In this document: positions 46,039 through 56,915 of the stretch, piece after piece
Position numbering within the stretch: the first letter of the stretch is position 1
Layout: the number at the start of each line of letters is the position of its first letter
Assembly (NCBI GenBank): GCA_028671895.1
Contig: JAPMAC010000207.1
Location: forward strand, 1,798,001 to 1,862,000
Source of the DNA: Oenanthe sinensis
Lineage: Eukaryota; Streptophyta; Magnoliopsida; Apiales; Apiaceae
Length of the DNA stretch: 64,000 nt
Direction of reading: 5' to 3'
Position numbers and translations under genes: made by a program
Notes under the pieces: model-generated
Told to the model about the DNA's origin: nothing
Databases searched by the model: none
Seen by the model: the letters and a program-made list of their open reading frames with translations, nothing else

Positions 46039-46090
46039 AAGTGAGAAGTGAAAATGAAGTTCTCACTTCACTAATTTATGGCTGATAAAA
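46039..46090 (-). promoter_or_regulatory. Possible promoter and leader hairpin of the antisense ORF
   Basis: On the minus strand CCATAAATTAG lies at about 46073-46083, some 155 bp before the start codon at 45917. CT-rich leader sequence follows. A perfect 9-bp inverted repeat (AAGTGAGAA / TTCTCACTT, 46039-46047 and 46060-46068) with a 12-bp loop sits just after it. This is a motif-based suggestion only. Confidence 0.4.
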
Positions 46091-46259
46091 ACGGAAGCTC
46101 AATCGGTTAAAATTCCTATAGCCATCAAAAATCGAGCCTAAAAGTAATTGGGCCATGCAAGCCTTTGGCCCAAAAATCGAGGTGGACTAAAACATATGGA
46201 AAAGTAAAATGGGCCAAGGCCCGTTAAACCACCATATTCATGGGCCTTTTACTAAAATC

Positions 46260-46930
46260 AACCAGAAACCCCTGTCGACTAGAAGCCTAGAAGTGGCCTA
46301 AAATCGACCGGGAATCCTTAACGACTAGATGCCGCAATTGATACTACAAATGACTAGGATCCTGGTTGAAGAACGATCAGGAATCCTCAACAACTAGGTG
46401 CCAAGATTGACCCTATGTTCGACCAAGAATTTCCTTCGACTAGAGACCAATCGATGGCCTAAAATCGACCAGAAATCACCATTAACTAGAGTCTCGAAAA
46501 TGGCATAAAAACGATCAGGATCATAGTCGAAATCGACTAGGAATCTCATTCGACCAGGATACAAGTTGAACACTAAAATCGGCTAGGAATCCCATTCGAC
46601 TAGGATACAAGTTGGCCACTAAAATCGACTTGGAACCCCATTCGACCAGGATTCCAACTAAGGCAAAAATCGACCAGAATCCTGGTCGAATTCGACGAGG
46701 AACCCCTGTCGACCAGGGTTCCATTAAAGGCTAAAACCGACTAGGATCTTGGTCGAAGATCGATCATGGATTTCGACCAGGAAACCTCTTCGATCATGAC
46801 TCTGAGGCGACTTAGAATCAACCAGCATTTTCGACCAGGAGTCCTACTCGACCAGGATTCCCAGAGTAGCCTATAAACGACAAGGATCCTGGTCGAATTC
46901 GATGAGGATTCCTGGGCAAAAATAATGCTG
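46260..46930. repeat. Degenerate palindromic repeats in the Gypsy 3' region
   Basis: Many copies of a CGACCAGGAATCC-type motif alternate with its complement. Some form clean palindromes such as ACCAGAATCCTGGTCGA and AAGGATCCTGGTCGA. The period is irregular. There is no credible coding content. Confidence 0.75.
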
Positions 46931-46976
46931 AAAAATGCTTTAAAAATCATTAAAAATGATTTAAATAGCAAATGAA

Positions 46977-47235
46977 TTATGAAAAATTCTTTGTAAATAG
47001 AGGAAAATTCATAGAAAAATACTTGTAGGTACAGATAAATTGTGGAAAATTCTCTATAAATAGAGGAAAATTCCTAGAAAAATACTCGGGGGTACAAATA
47101 AATTGTGGAAAATTCTCTATAAATAGAGGAAAATTCCTAGAAAAATACCTGGGGGTACAAATAAATTGTGGAAAATTCTCTATAAATAGTGAAAAATTCC
47201 TAGAAAAATACTTGTGGGTACAAAGAAATAAGGGA
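46977..47235. repeat. Four tandem 63-bp repeats carrying a TATA-like palindrome
   Basis: The unit has an exact 63-bp period (copies of TTGTGGAAAATTCTCTATAA start at about 47039, 47102 and 47165; a weaker copy lies at 46977). Each unit contains CTCTATAAATAGAGG or a close variant. The minus-strand frame reading IENFPQFICT repeatedly is a by-product of the 63-bp (21-codon) period. Confidence 0.88.
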
Positions 47236-47359
47236 AATATTCCTACAAATAAACCCACAAAGACAAGATGGATCTTAATAAAACATGGGAAGCCACTAAC
47301 CAAGACTGACTTCAACGACTACGGACCTTAACTTCTATAAAGTGTTGCACACTTTATAG

Positions 47360-47374
47360 AAGTTGGGGGGCAAA
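47360..47374 (+). other. Polypurine tract of the Gypsy element
   Basis: GAAGTTGGGGGGCAAA directly precedes the 3' LTR. Confidence 0.7.
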
Positions 47375-48015
47375 TGATATGGGCTAAAAGTAAGCCCTAA
47401 AGACATAATTAATGTAGCATTAATTAGACCTAGTATGGTCGAAAGGCTTGGGCCCTTGAAACGAACTAGGGAAATAAATCCTAGGATCAACTGGATTTGT
47501 AAGTCCAGCCCACAAGCTCTGTAGAAACCTTAGGCCCATTAAGCCTTTGTTATTAATTAATTTTGTAATTAATTAATAAAGGCTCAGTAAGGGCCCAAGA
47601 AGCCTGTTGAAAACCCTCATCCTAGAAGGATCTAGAAACCACCATAACAAGGGAAGAGTCCAACTACATGGAAATTACTTCAAGGAGTAGCCCCCAAGAT
47701 ACCTCAATCAACAAGGAAACATATTCCTACATGGAAACCATTTCTATCACAAGAAGGATCCAGAATCCTTCTAGGAAGTTTCTTACCCATCAAGGTTCCT
47801 AAACCTACTCTAATTCTTAAACTCTCTACGTCTATATAAAGGGTCTAAACCCTCATTCTTAAAACTACGTCTGGTTTGATCCTCTCATATGCACTGAGAT
47901 ACATAGGCATTTTGTGAGGGCAGAACTAAGCTACGAAACACAAGCGCAGCCATTAAAGCTCAATAAGTTTCGACACACATCACAATTAATACACCCTAGT
48001 TTTTAATCCATAACA
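47375..48015 (+). repeat. 3' LTR of the Gypsy element
   Basis: It starts TGATATGGGCTAAAAGTAAG and ends AATCCATAACA (641 bp). It is followed by the target duplication CAAAT. Confidence 0.93.
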
Positions 48016-48020
48016 CAAAT

Positions 48021-49209
48021 ATATTTAGAAAATATATTCCCTTGAAAGCCTTTAAAACACACACTCTTTTAAAATAATAACACATTTTCTGTCTCGTAAA
48101 AGCAGTGTTAAAAATACTGTATTTGTTCATCTTCAGTGTTTGCCTCAAAATATAACATATATAAATTAGATTTGATTTTATCATTATCTTGATAAATCCT
48201 ATCTAATTATATGTTGAGAGAAAATCATTTGTTTTCATTTATAAAAGAAGTTTGACTTTCTTCTCGTTGACTATCACTTTGAAGAACCTAAGGGAGGATT
48301 ACGATATTAATTAGTAACTTCATAACCCTAATTTAATTTGCACTTATTGTTAAGACAAAATAATCTAAACCTAATCCATAATAGAGTATCTCATAAACTA
48401 AAATTATAATAATTATTAAAAAAATATATAAAATAATATAAAGAAAAGTTCATAAAATATTATGAAAGTCGCTTACATTTCTCATTATATACTATATATA
48501 ATAAGGGTAAGATGGATCTTATCCAAATACCACAAAGGTCACAAGATTGATTCTTAAGAACTACATAATATTATACTAATTATTTATAAGTTATAATTAT
48601 TATTAAGATTCCTAACACCTATAATTTTTCTTACCTCACTTCGGATTATAACTCGAACTCTATTAGATATCTTAGTAATATATAAATTTGAACTTAAAAA
48701 GCTATTTTGGAATTAAATTTAAAAGAAAATTCATAATTATTTTGCTATTTACACGACATATATTTTGTTTGGGCCTTATTTTGAGTTTTAAAAGTCGGAA
48801 TTAGACGATTTTACAGTACACACGAAGCTTACAAAATTATCTTTAATTCTGAGGTGGTCCAACATCCAAAATCCAATTAGAGATGCTCGTAATCTAGACA
48901 GAAAGATAGTTACGATTTTTTATCGAAGAATTATATTCCGTTTAGAAAACTTTTTTATAATTGATTTAAAATATTAAAATATTTTTTATATTAGATTTGT
49001 ATAGAGACATATCATAATACACACATTATTATTATTATTATTATTAGAGTAGAGTAGAGATAATATTAGGGTTTTATATATAGAGAGATACTGTGAATTT
49101 TCCATGTGAGAGAGAATTAATTTTAGGTTAGGATTTTTCAGGTTCAAATCAATTTCGGGTTGATACTGAATTGACTAAATCGGGTGTGTTTCAGGTATTT
49201 AAATCATAT
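48021..49209. other. Intergenic AT-rich region
   Basis: No gene was recognised. It contains an inverted copy (48770-48870) of the dispersed module seen at 35745-35860 and an (ATT)n microsatellite at about 49026-49047. Confidence 0.5.
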
Positions 49210-49211
49210 TA

Positions 49212-49462
49212 CTCCCTCCGTCCCAACCAATTCTTTACACTTTCCTTTTTGGGACGTCCCACCCAATTCTTTACATTACTAAAAATAGTAACTTTTAACA
49301 ATAAATATATTATTACATCCACTACTTCACTCCACTTTTTCAACACTTTACACTATTACACCCACTATTTCATTTATTTTAACAATAAAATCACTATTAC
49401 ACCCACTATCCTTGGTCTCCGTGCCCGGACCAAATGTAAACATTTGGCCGGGACGGAGGGAG
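49212..49462. mobile_element. Stowaway-type MITE with TA target duplication
   Basis: The 251-bp element has terminal inverted repeats CTCCCTCCGTCCC / GGGACGGAGGGAG and is flanked by TA at 49210-49211 and 49463-49464. These are the hallmarks of Stowaway (Tc1/mariner) MITEs. The open frame running through it is not a gene. Confidence 0.95.
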
Positions 49463-49464
49463 TA

Positions 49465-50030
49465 TAATTTAAATATTAATATAATTTATAATTTATACAT
49501 CAATTTATTTTTTAAATCATTATTTAAAATAATTTTTATAATCAATATTCATTAATTTATGATTTATTTTATATATTTATTATTAAATTATAATTATTTC
49601 AGTTCAAATTAATTATGAATATTTCGGGTCGGGTTAAATTGAAATTCTTACATGGATCTGTCATTTCAAACACAACTCGAAATCCAAAAATATCACCCTT
49701 AAACTGAATTTAGATCAATTTGACCGGTTTCAACAACCAGCATACACCCCTAAATCAAATTGGTCGATTGTTCAATTCGTACACACATTTGAAGCCCTAA
49801 ACTATATAAACACAAGTAAGCCCCAGACTAACATGAAATGGGCCGATTTGGGCCTCACTAAACGAAACAAAACCGGCCCAAAACAAGAAAATCCCAACTC
49901 TCACCGCATCATAAAACCCTAGCCGAGAGAGAGATAGAGGGGGTTAAGTAGTTTAAAGGGTTTTACAAGTTGCGTTCAGAGAGACTCAGAGAGAGAGAGA
50001 GGGAGAGAGAGAGAGAGAGAGAGAGCGGCT
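49465..50030 (+). promoter_or_regulatory. MRT4 promoter: site II motifs, telo-box, GA-rich leader
   Basis: TGGGCC occurs at 49839-49844 and 49849-49854, and GGCCCA at 49875-49880 (site II, bound by TCP factors in plants). AAACCCTAG (telo-box) lies at 49914-49922. Site II plus telo-box is the usual pairing upstream of plant ribosome-biogenesis genes. CTATATAAAC at 49802-49811 is a TATA-like sequence upstream of these. A GA microsatellite (about 49987-50026) lies just before the start codon, probably in the 5' leader. Confidence 0.75.
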
Positions 50031-52856
50031 ATGCCGAAATCAAAGCGTAACAAAGCAGGTTGGTTAATAAACTCTCTGTGTTCTATCTGTTTTCGTTAAT
50101 TCATGTTCGGTTGCTTATTAGTATTACACACACACACACACATATGTATATTTTAATTGATGTATTGATTACAGTGACACTGTCCAAGACTAAGAAGAAA
50201 GGGAGAGAACATAAAGAGACAATAGTGAGTTCAATAAGGAAGGCTGTTGAAACATATAACTCTGTTTATGTTTTCAATTTTGAGAATATGAGGAATCTCA
50301 AGTTTAAGGAATTTAGAGACCACCTTAGATCCAGTAGCAGGTATATACATACATATATTCATTTATGTATACTCTTTCTTGATTCTTTGTTTTTATCGTA
50401 ATGCTTCATTTTCTTTCTATTTCTTGGTTAGTGAACTTGTTATCTTGCTCGATATAATGTGTTGTGGTTATAATTAAGGTTTAATTATGGACTATGTTGG
50501 AGTTAGAAGTATTTTTTTTAAATGAAATTTTGATGGAGGTACAAAAGACACGTATGTTGATAATGTATTTTTTTGTTAAAGATTTTATTTTTATTTTATT
50601 TTGGTTTGGAAATGATTTTTTAAAGTTTGTTCAGGGTAATTGATGTTGCGGATTGTAGGATTGTTGTGTTGTTACAATAAGTTTTGTCTGTGTCAGATTT
50701 TTTCTCGGATCAAACAAGGTGATGCAGGTGTCGCTTGGAAGATCTGTGGGTGATGAGATTAGGACTGGACTTCACAAAGTTTCTAAGGTATGAAGTGGCC
50801 ATTTTATAGTTATATTTATGTACCATCTATAACAATATGAAACTATTGCTCTTATACTATTTATTGTTGTTTTCAGCTTGTTAGAGGGGATTCTGGTCTC
50901 TGCTGTACTAATTTGCCTAAAGAAGAGGTAGAAAAGTATGTCTTCTCCTACCTTTATATTTAACTTAGAAATCCACTTTTCGACACTGTCGTATCCTGTT
51001 TGGATGGATTCATAATTACGTCTTGCTTTTAAATATTCCTCTAGGATCTGGAGGCCATTGTCTTGTTCAATAAAGTGGCTTTGTGCTTTCTCATTGTTTA
51101 CATTTCCATTAAAGTTACTGTAACAGATCTTTGTACATGTTGGTTCATTTAACATGTCAATACGTCACTTGTTCACGTATGGGTAGCTAGTATATTATAT
51201 TGTGATGAAGTGTTGTCAAGGCAACTTGTGGTGTTGAAGCTTTAACTGTTTTTAAACTCCTTCACCCTTTGTTCACCCTTTGTTCATTTTCTTTTTTAAC
51301 AGAATATTCAATGAATATGAAGATTATGATTTTGCAAGGACTGGTAGCATTGCAACAGAAACGGTAGCATCTCTTCCTTTGTGTACATAGGCTTCATGTA
51401 AGACTTTAAGTTGCAAGTCTGTCTCAACAATACTTGAGGCCCTAGGGTAAATTTTAAATATAGGCCCTTGTAAGTAAAATCCTTTTTAAGATTTGAGTAA
51501 AAGTATGATATCAAATCAAATGTAGTTTATGTTCTTGATTTTTATGGGTCCCTAAATTATTTTCATTTGGTAGCATCTCACATATGTATCTATATACATT
51601 TTTAAATGTTATAAATTTTTATGCTCATAAATGTTTGCATTCATTTTATGAGTCCTAAATATTTGAAGCACCTATAGAAATCTTTTTCCTATAGAAGAGC
51701 CTGCCCAAATAACCTCAAAAACTCAATTTCAATGTTATTTTTTAAAGCAATTACTGGTTTTGATCGATTGAACAAACTGTGTATGACATTAGATGTTGAA
51801 AGAGAAACTATTGAGTGTCTGGTTTATTCATGATTATAGTTTATATTTGCTGTAGTTGGAATGAAAATGGGTTTGAAACATACATCCTAGGAATGTGCAA
51901 AATGTATTAATTTTTACTGAATAGGTTCCCAAGGTAATTTTAAACAAATTTCTTGTCGTACATTTTACTGTATGTAATGAATTGTAGGTATGTTTTCTGT
52001 CAAATTCGAAAATCCATTTTACATGTAATAATGTTTATGCTACTGTTCACTTAGGTTGACCTCAAGGAAGGTCCTCTTGACCAATTCACTCACGAAATGG
52101 AACCCTTTCTGCGAAAGCAAGGGATGCCTGTTAGGTTAAACAAAGGTGCTCCCTTCCTCCCTCGCCCCCCCCCCATAAATCAGTTTTGGCTTATTATTAA
52201 TAGTATAATTTTGGGGAGCAGGTGTGGTGGAGCTAGTTTCAGATTTTGTTGTCTGTGAAGAGGGAAAGCCAATATCACCCGAGTCATCTCGGATTCTGGT
52301 TTGTTTTGTACCTTTAAATCTTTAACTTTTACATGCCCTCCCCCTCTCTTTGTACTTGTGCTTTATATATATTCTAACGCATAATTGTGGATCGGAAGTA
52401 AGAGGGTCTGCGGACCATCTATCTCTATTCTCTTATGATTAGTGAGTGTGCTTTATTTATAGTGTTTCTATCTATAGCATCAATTGTATTTTTTACGTAT
52501 ACAGTTAGGAAGCATATATATCTATGTTATATTCTCTTTATTACAACCTCGATCAGTACAAGAATGTGCGTAAACTGTAAACAAAATAATAACTGAAAAG
52601 CAAGTATGAATTATCTATTTGTTTGGGACACAAAGCAGCAAGACTAAAATTTAGAATTTGTTTCCTGGTGCTGTTGAATGTTTTTAATTCCGCGCATACT
52701 GCAGCTGTAAGTTTCTAACTACCAACTTCTGTTATGCAGCGTCTTTTAGGGATCAAAATGGCTACCTTTAAGCTTCATCTAATTTGTAGGTGGAGCCCTG
52801 AGGATTTTGAAGTTTACAAAGAAGGTTTAGACGGCTCAGATATTGAATCCTCATAG
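50031..52856 (+). CDS. MRT4: MRT4 ribosome assembly factor (P0-like), 8 exons, 229 aa
   Basis: Exons read as 50031-50058, 50175-50340, 50697-50787, 50877-50935, 51303-51363, 52055-52145, 52222-52298 and 52740-52856 (690 nt, GT-AG borders, phase kept throughout). The start MPKSKRNKAVTLSKTKKKG is the family's basic N-terminus. The L10-like RNA-binding domain (KETIVSSIRKAVETYNSVYVF) follows, then the insertion domain (DQFTHEMEPFLRKQGMPVRL) and the C-terminal SRILRLLGIKMATFKLHLIC block. MRT4 is a nucleolar placeholder that occupies the ribosomal stalk P0 site in pre-60S particles until exchange in late maturation. The length agrees with the yeast protein (about 236 aa). No lesion is seen. Confidence 0.95.
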
Positions 52857-53340
52857 ATGCTTTTGCAACCATAACAAGTGATATATGTTTTCTGTGCCAT
52901 GGAATTTTTCTCAAAGTCGCGTATTAAGGTGGTGAAAGATAATGCTCGAGATATGTGGGCATAGTTAGATATAAATCTGGTGGCTGATTAAATTTTGTTT
53001 AACATCCATAGTGAGAAGAATCATTATCAGCTATAATGCCCCTATGAGAAATATTGTACCTGTGTTTTAGTTAAAAATACCTTAGTAAAGAAACTTTATT
53101 TGATTCCTATCTCTAAATTACAATATTTTTAAGTTTGTGAACCTGTTGCTTCAAATTTGCTTTTATGGTAATTATTATCTTTTTGGTTAGCAATTATTTA
53201 TTGACGTGCAAAATTTTCTCCCAAACTGTGTAAAGTTTAAGGTAAGTATTAGTACAGTAAGGCACAATATTGAAAGGGTGTTGATCCATATTATACGTAT
53301 GCTAGCAAGTCTTTACACAGCATACTACTTTTTAACCTGA
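52857..53340. other. MRT4 3' flank
   Basis: Probable 3' untranslated region followed by AT-rich spacer. No clear AATAAA signal was found. Confidence 0.45.
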
Positions 53341-53345
53341 TTAAG

Positions 53346-53575
53346 GGCCTGTTTGGCAAAACCACTTATTCTGGAAATAAGTGTTTATTTCCAGAAAAAG
53401 TTAGTATGTATGTACTTTTCCTGAAAATAAGTAACTTATTTTCAGTTTTGGAAATCATATTTGGTTTTAAAATTCTAAAATAGATATGTATCAAAAAAAA
53501 AAATTGAAAATATGTAAAAAAAATTTTAAAATAAGTTATTTATTTTAAATTTAAGCTATCCCAAACGCCCCCTAA
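53346..53575. mobile_element. hAT-like MITE (probable)
   Basis: The ends GGGCCTGTTTGGCAAAACC and (reverse complement) GGGGGCGTTTGGGATAGC form imperfect terminal inverted repeats of the GGG..GTTTGG type seen in hAT-derived MITEs. An inverted repeat around CTGGAAATAAGTG / TATTTCCAG lies near the left end. No clear 8-bp target duplication was found. Confidence 0.5.
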
Positions 53576-53759
53576 GTAATGGGTGGGTGGGTGGATAGGA
53601 TTATAACAAAAGTTTAATATGAGCCGCTGTTGATAATTAGGTATTAGGTCAAGACTGATGTTCATTAAAAACTAAATTTTTTTTATGGAACTCTTTATTG
53701 TTAATTCGTTAATGAAAAAGGTGATTAGAAAAAATGATTTTTTCTCTTTTATTTATTAA

Positions 53760-53920
53760 TAACTAGTCGACTAGGTTGCTTTATGCAGCGGCTTTATAAT
53801 ATTTTTATAAATTCGTTAAAAATTAGATGAAATTTATTTTATAATTGTAAAAAAATTACAAATATATGTAAATTAGTCTAAATAATATTTTATAAATTGA
53901 TTGTTAAATAAATAATTCAG

Positions 53921-53972
<52 letters not shown>

Positions 53973-55720
53973 GAGAAATATATAAATATTATCGAGGTGA
54001 AGTGTGATGAAAATTAAATATTTTTCTATCAATTATTATTAAATTCTCCTTGCCTTTCTCGTCGACTTGTCAATTGTTTATTATAATCTTATAGAAATTA
54101 TTTTTGTTAGATAATAAGTCAACGTAAACTATTTGTGTCAATGGATTAGTATGTTTTACTTTTATAAGACATACAGTTAGAATGCGTTAATATTTACTAA
54201 TTAGACTCCTAATTAGAAGGTAAATAATAATTAAAATCATAATTAAAATGTAAATACTAATTTGATTTGACTTTCAATTAAAATAAATTAATATTTTTTT
54301 ATAAGACTCTTAATTAGAGGGGAGGTAATAATTAGGTTCTTATTAGAATACATATAGTAATTTATATAAATATTTTATTACATAAATTTTATAAAATTAG
54401 AAAAATAGTTTGGAGACATAATAATATATTTATAAACTCGTAGTTTTAAGGAATTAATTTTATTATTTTTAAAAAAATTATTAAATAAAGAATTACAATA
54501 CTATATAAATTAGTTCAAATAATATTTTATAAATTGATTAATAAATAAATAATTTAGTATTTTATATATATATATATATATGTGTGAGAAATATATTAAT
54601 ATTATCAAGGTAAAGTGAGATAAAATTAAATATTTTTTTATTATCACTACAATAAAATAAATAACATCATTTATAACTTAACTTTTCAATATCATTTATA
54701 ACCTAACTTAAAAATAGACTTAATTATCTTAAATGATATTATGTATTAATCATTGTTAGTTTTTCACAAAATTCAATTGTGAGCTTAATTTTTAAAATTC
54801 ATAACATAACTGTTAAATTCTAACATTTAACACACTATTTTCTATTGACTCATTTTGTTCATAAACATTTATTCTCAATAATGAGCCGTTTTATCGTTAT
54901 TTATTTAAATCTCAATAAATTTTATTTCGATAACATATTAAATAAATTTTATATCGATAACATATTAAATAAATTTTATCATTTATAAATAAAAATCATA
55001 ATTAGAATTTAATACTCATATTATGATTTTATTCAAATTATTTTTATTATAGAATAAGTCAATTTATATTTAATATATTTTATTTTTATAAAATTATTTT
55101 TTGCTAAATTACTTTTATAAGAATTACAATTAGAATAAGTTAATATTGACCGATTAATTCTGTAAATCATAATGAGAAGATAAGTTAATATTTTCTTATA
55201 AGACACCTAGTTAGAAGACAAATAGTAATTAGACTCTTATTAAACCTATTTATATAAATTTTAAATATATAAATTCTAAAAAAATTAGAAAAATAATTTT
55301 GAGCGTTTTGAAAGCACCTGAAAGTTCTCCAATTTTAACGATTAACATGCTTCTCCTTCGTGAGCCGCTCTATCTTGAAACACATTTTTCGTAAATAAGT
55401 CGATCTATCGTTTCTTCTTTAGATCTCCCATAAAATTAATTTTATAAGACTTCTTTAGATTCTGAATTAGAAAGTAAGTAGTAATTGAAATCCTAATCAG
55501 AAGTAAATATTAATGTCATTAGACTTTTAATTAGAAGAAGTTAATGTTTCATTATAAGACTTTCAATTAGAAAGTAAGTAGTAATTAGACTTTTATTAGA
55601 AGACAAATAATAATTTATATAAATTTTTAATACATAAAATCCAGAAAAATTAGAAAACTAGTTTCGAGCAATTTGAGATCGTTGGAAGATTCTCATTTAT
55701 TATAGATATAGATATAGATA
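53760..55720. repeat. Diverged ~640-bp direct repeats and AT microsatellites
   Basis: The blocks AATATTTTATAAATTGATT and GTGAGAAATATAT..AATATTATC.AGGT recur at about 53883-54030 and 54521-54640. Motifs such as AGACTCCTAATTAGAAG recur at 54205, 54300, 55200 and 55520. An (AT)n run covers about 53924-53970 and a shorter one 54565-54581. No coding content or element ends were found. Confidence 0.6.
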
Positions 55721-56915
55721 TATACGTACAGTAAGATTTTTTAAATAAAAAATTATATGTTTAGTTTTATATAATTTGATTAATATTTTATCATTTATGA
55801 ATTGAATGTGATAATATGCTGTTAATATTAGGTTTATCTAAATGACGTATTTTTAAAAAAAAATTATTTCAATAAAATAAAAATAAATAATTTTATTTAT
55901 TTGTATGTATAATTTTTCAATTTTTTAAATAAAAATATAATATTTAAATTATTATTCAGAAAAATAAAATTATAAAGATAATGCATGCAATCTTTTACAC
56001 CTTAAAACACATATAAAAGTCAAACCTTAAATATTCATTATGTTGTTTGAAAGTCAAATTAACTAATTTTTTATTATAATTTAAAAATAATATATAATTA
56101 AAAAATTAAAATTTATATTATTAAAAAATATATAATTTACATTAAAATATATTTTTTAATTTATAAAATTATAAAAAATTAATTTTTAATTTTTAATTAA
56201 AATTAATTATTTTAATTGTAAATAAACACTTAAAAAAACCAAAATAAATATATAAATACGATCGGAGAAGGTAACATGTTTCACACCTTCAATGCTCTGC
56301 TTTTAATTTATGTCTCGTGTTGTTTCGTTTGGTTCCTTATTTTAAAAAACAAATAAATTCATTACTTGATCACTAATAAAATAAAAACAAAAAATATTTT
56401 AGTTCTTAATAAACATTAATTTTATCCTAATACCTAGCACTAAGTTATAGGCAGCCGCGGATATGCCGTAGATCAGGCCCATATTAAAAAGGTTATGTTT
56501 AGAAGATTACTCTTAAATAGTTATATTTTGTGCATATTAAAAAGTCCCCTCCCATTTATAAATGATTGCATGTAATTTACAACCATATAAAGTTCACGCA
56601 TACAATGATTGTAGCCATGGAAGATGACTATAACCAATTTAGTTCATGAACATAATGATTCAACCAAATTTCTTCACGAACACCTTAAAGATACAATGAT
56701 TTCAATCAAATCTGTTCAAGAAGGTCTAGTCTGTATATTAAGTTTCACTAGTGGAACAGATTCACAACCCGTTTGAAATCAGCCTGCTTGATGAACCAAA
56801 TCCTCGATAATCAACTTCTATGTCCAACAAGAACTATTAAATCAACATAAAACTACAATGACAAAGTCTAGACAGACACCACACACCACAATCGAAAACC
56901 TAAAACACTGCCAAT
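55721..56915. other. AT-rich intergenic region downstream of PYM
   Basis: No gene or defined repeat was recognised. The part nearest 56915 is probably the PYM 3' untranslated region. Confidence 0.5.

Larger units (their letters stand above)
37582..48015 (+). mobile_element. Ty3/Gypsy element, Tat type, with 5-bp target duplication CAAAT
   Basis: The 10.4-kb element is bounded by CAAAT at 37577-37581 and 48016-48020. Order: LTR, primer site, gag, protease, reverse transcriptase, RNase H, second RNase H, integrase, then a long 3' region with an antisense ORF and tandem repeats, a G-rich purine tract, LTR. Two RNase H domains, antisense ORFs and repeat-rich 3' regions are known features of the Tat (Retand/Ogre-like) lineage. 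Several stops and frame changes in gag-pol make this copy non-autonomous. Confidence 0.93.

Noticed and set aside
46977..47315. Minus-strand open frame of 112 codons with repeated Phe-rich peptide
   Set aside because: It is only the translation of 63-bp repeats, whose length is divisible by three. There is no other support.
49171..49467. 98-codon plus-strand frame
   Set aside because: It runs through both ends of the Stowaway MITE.
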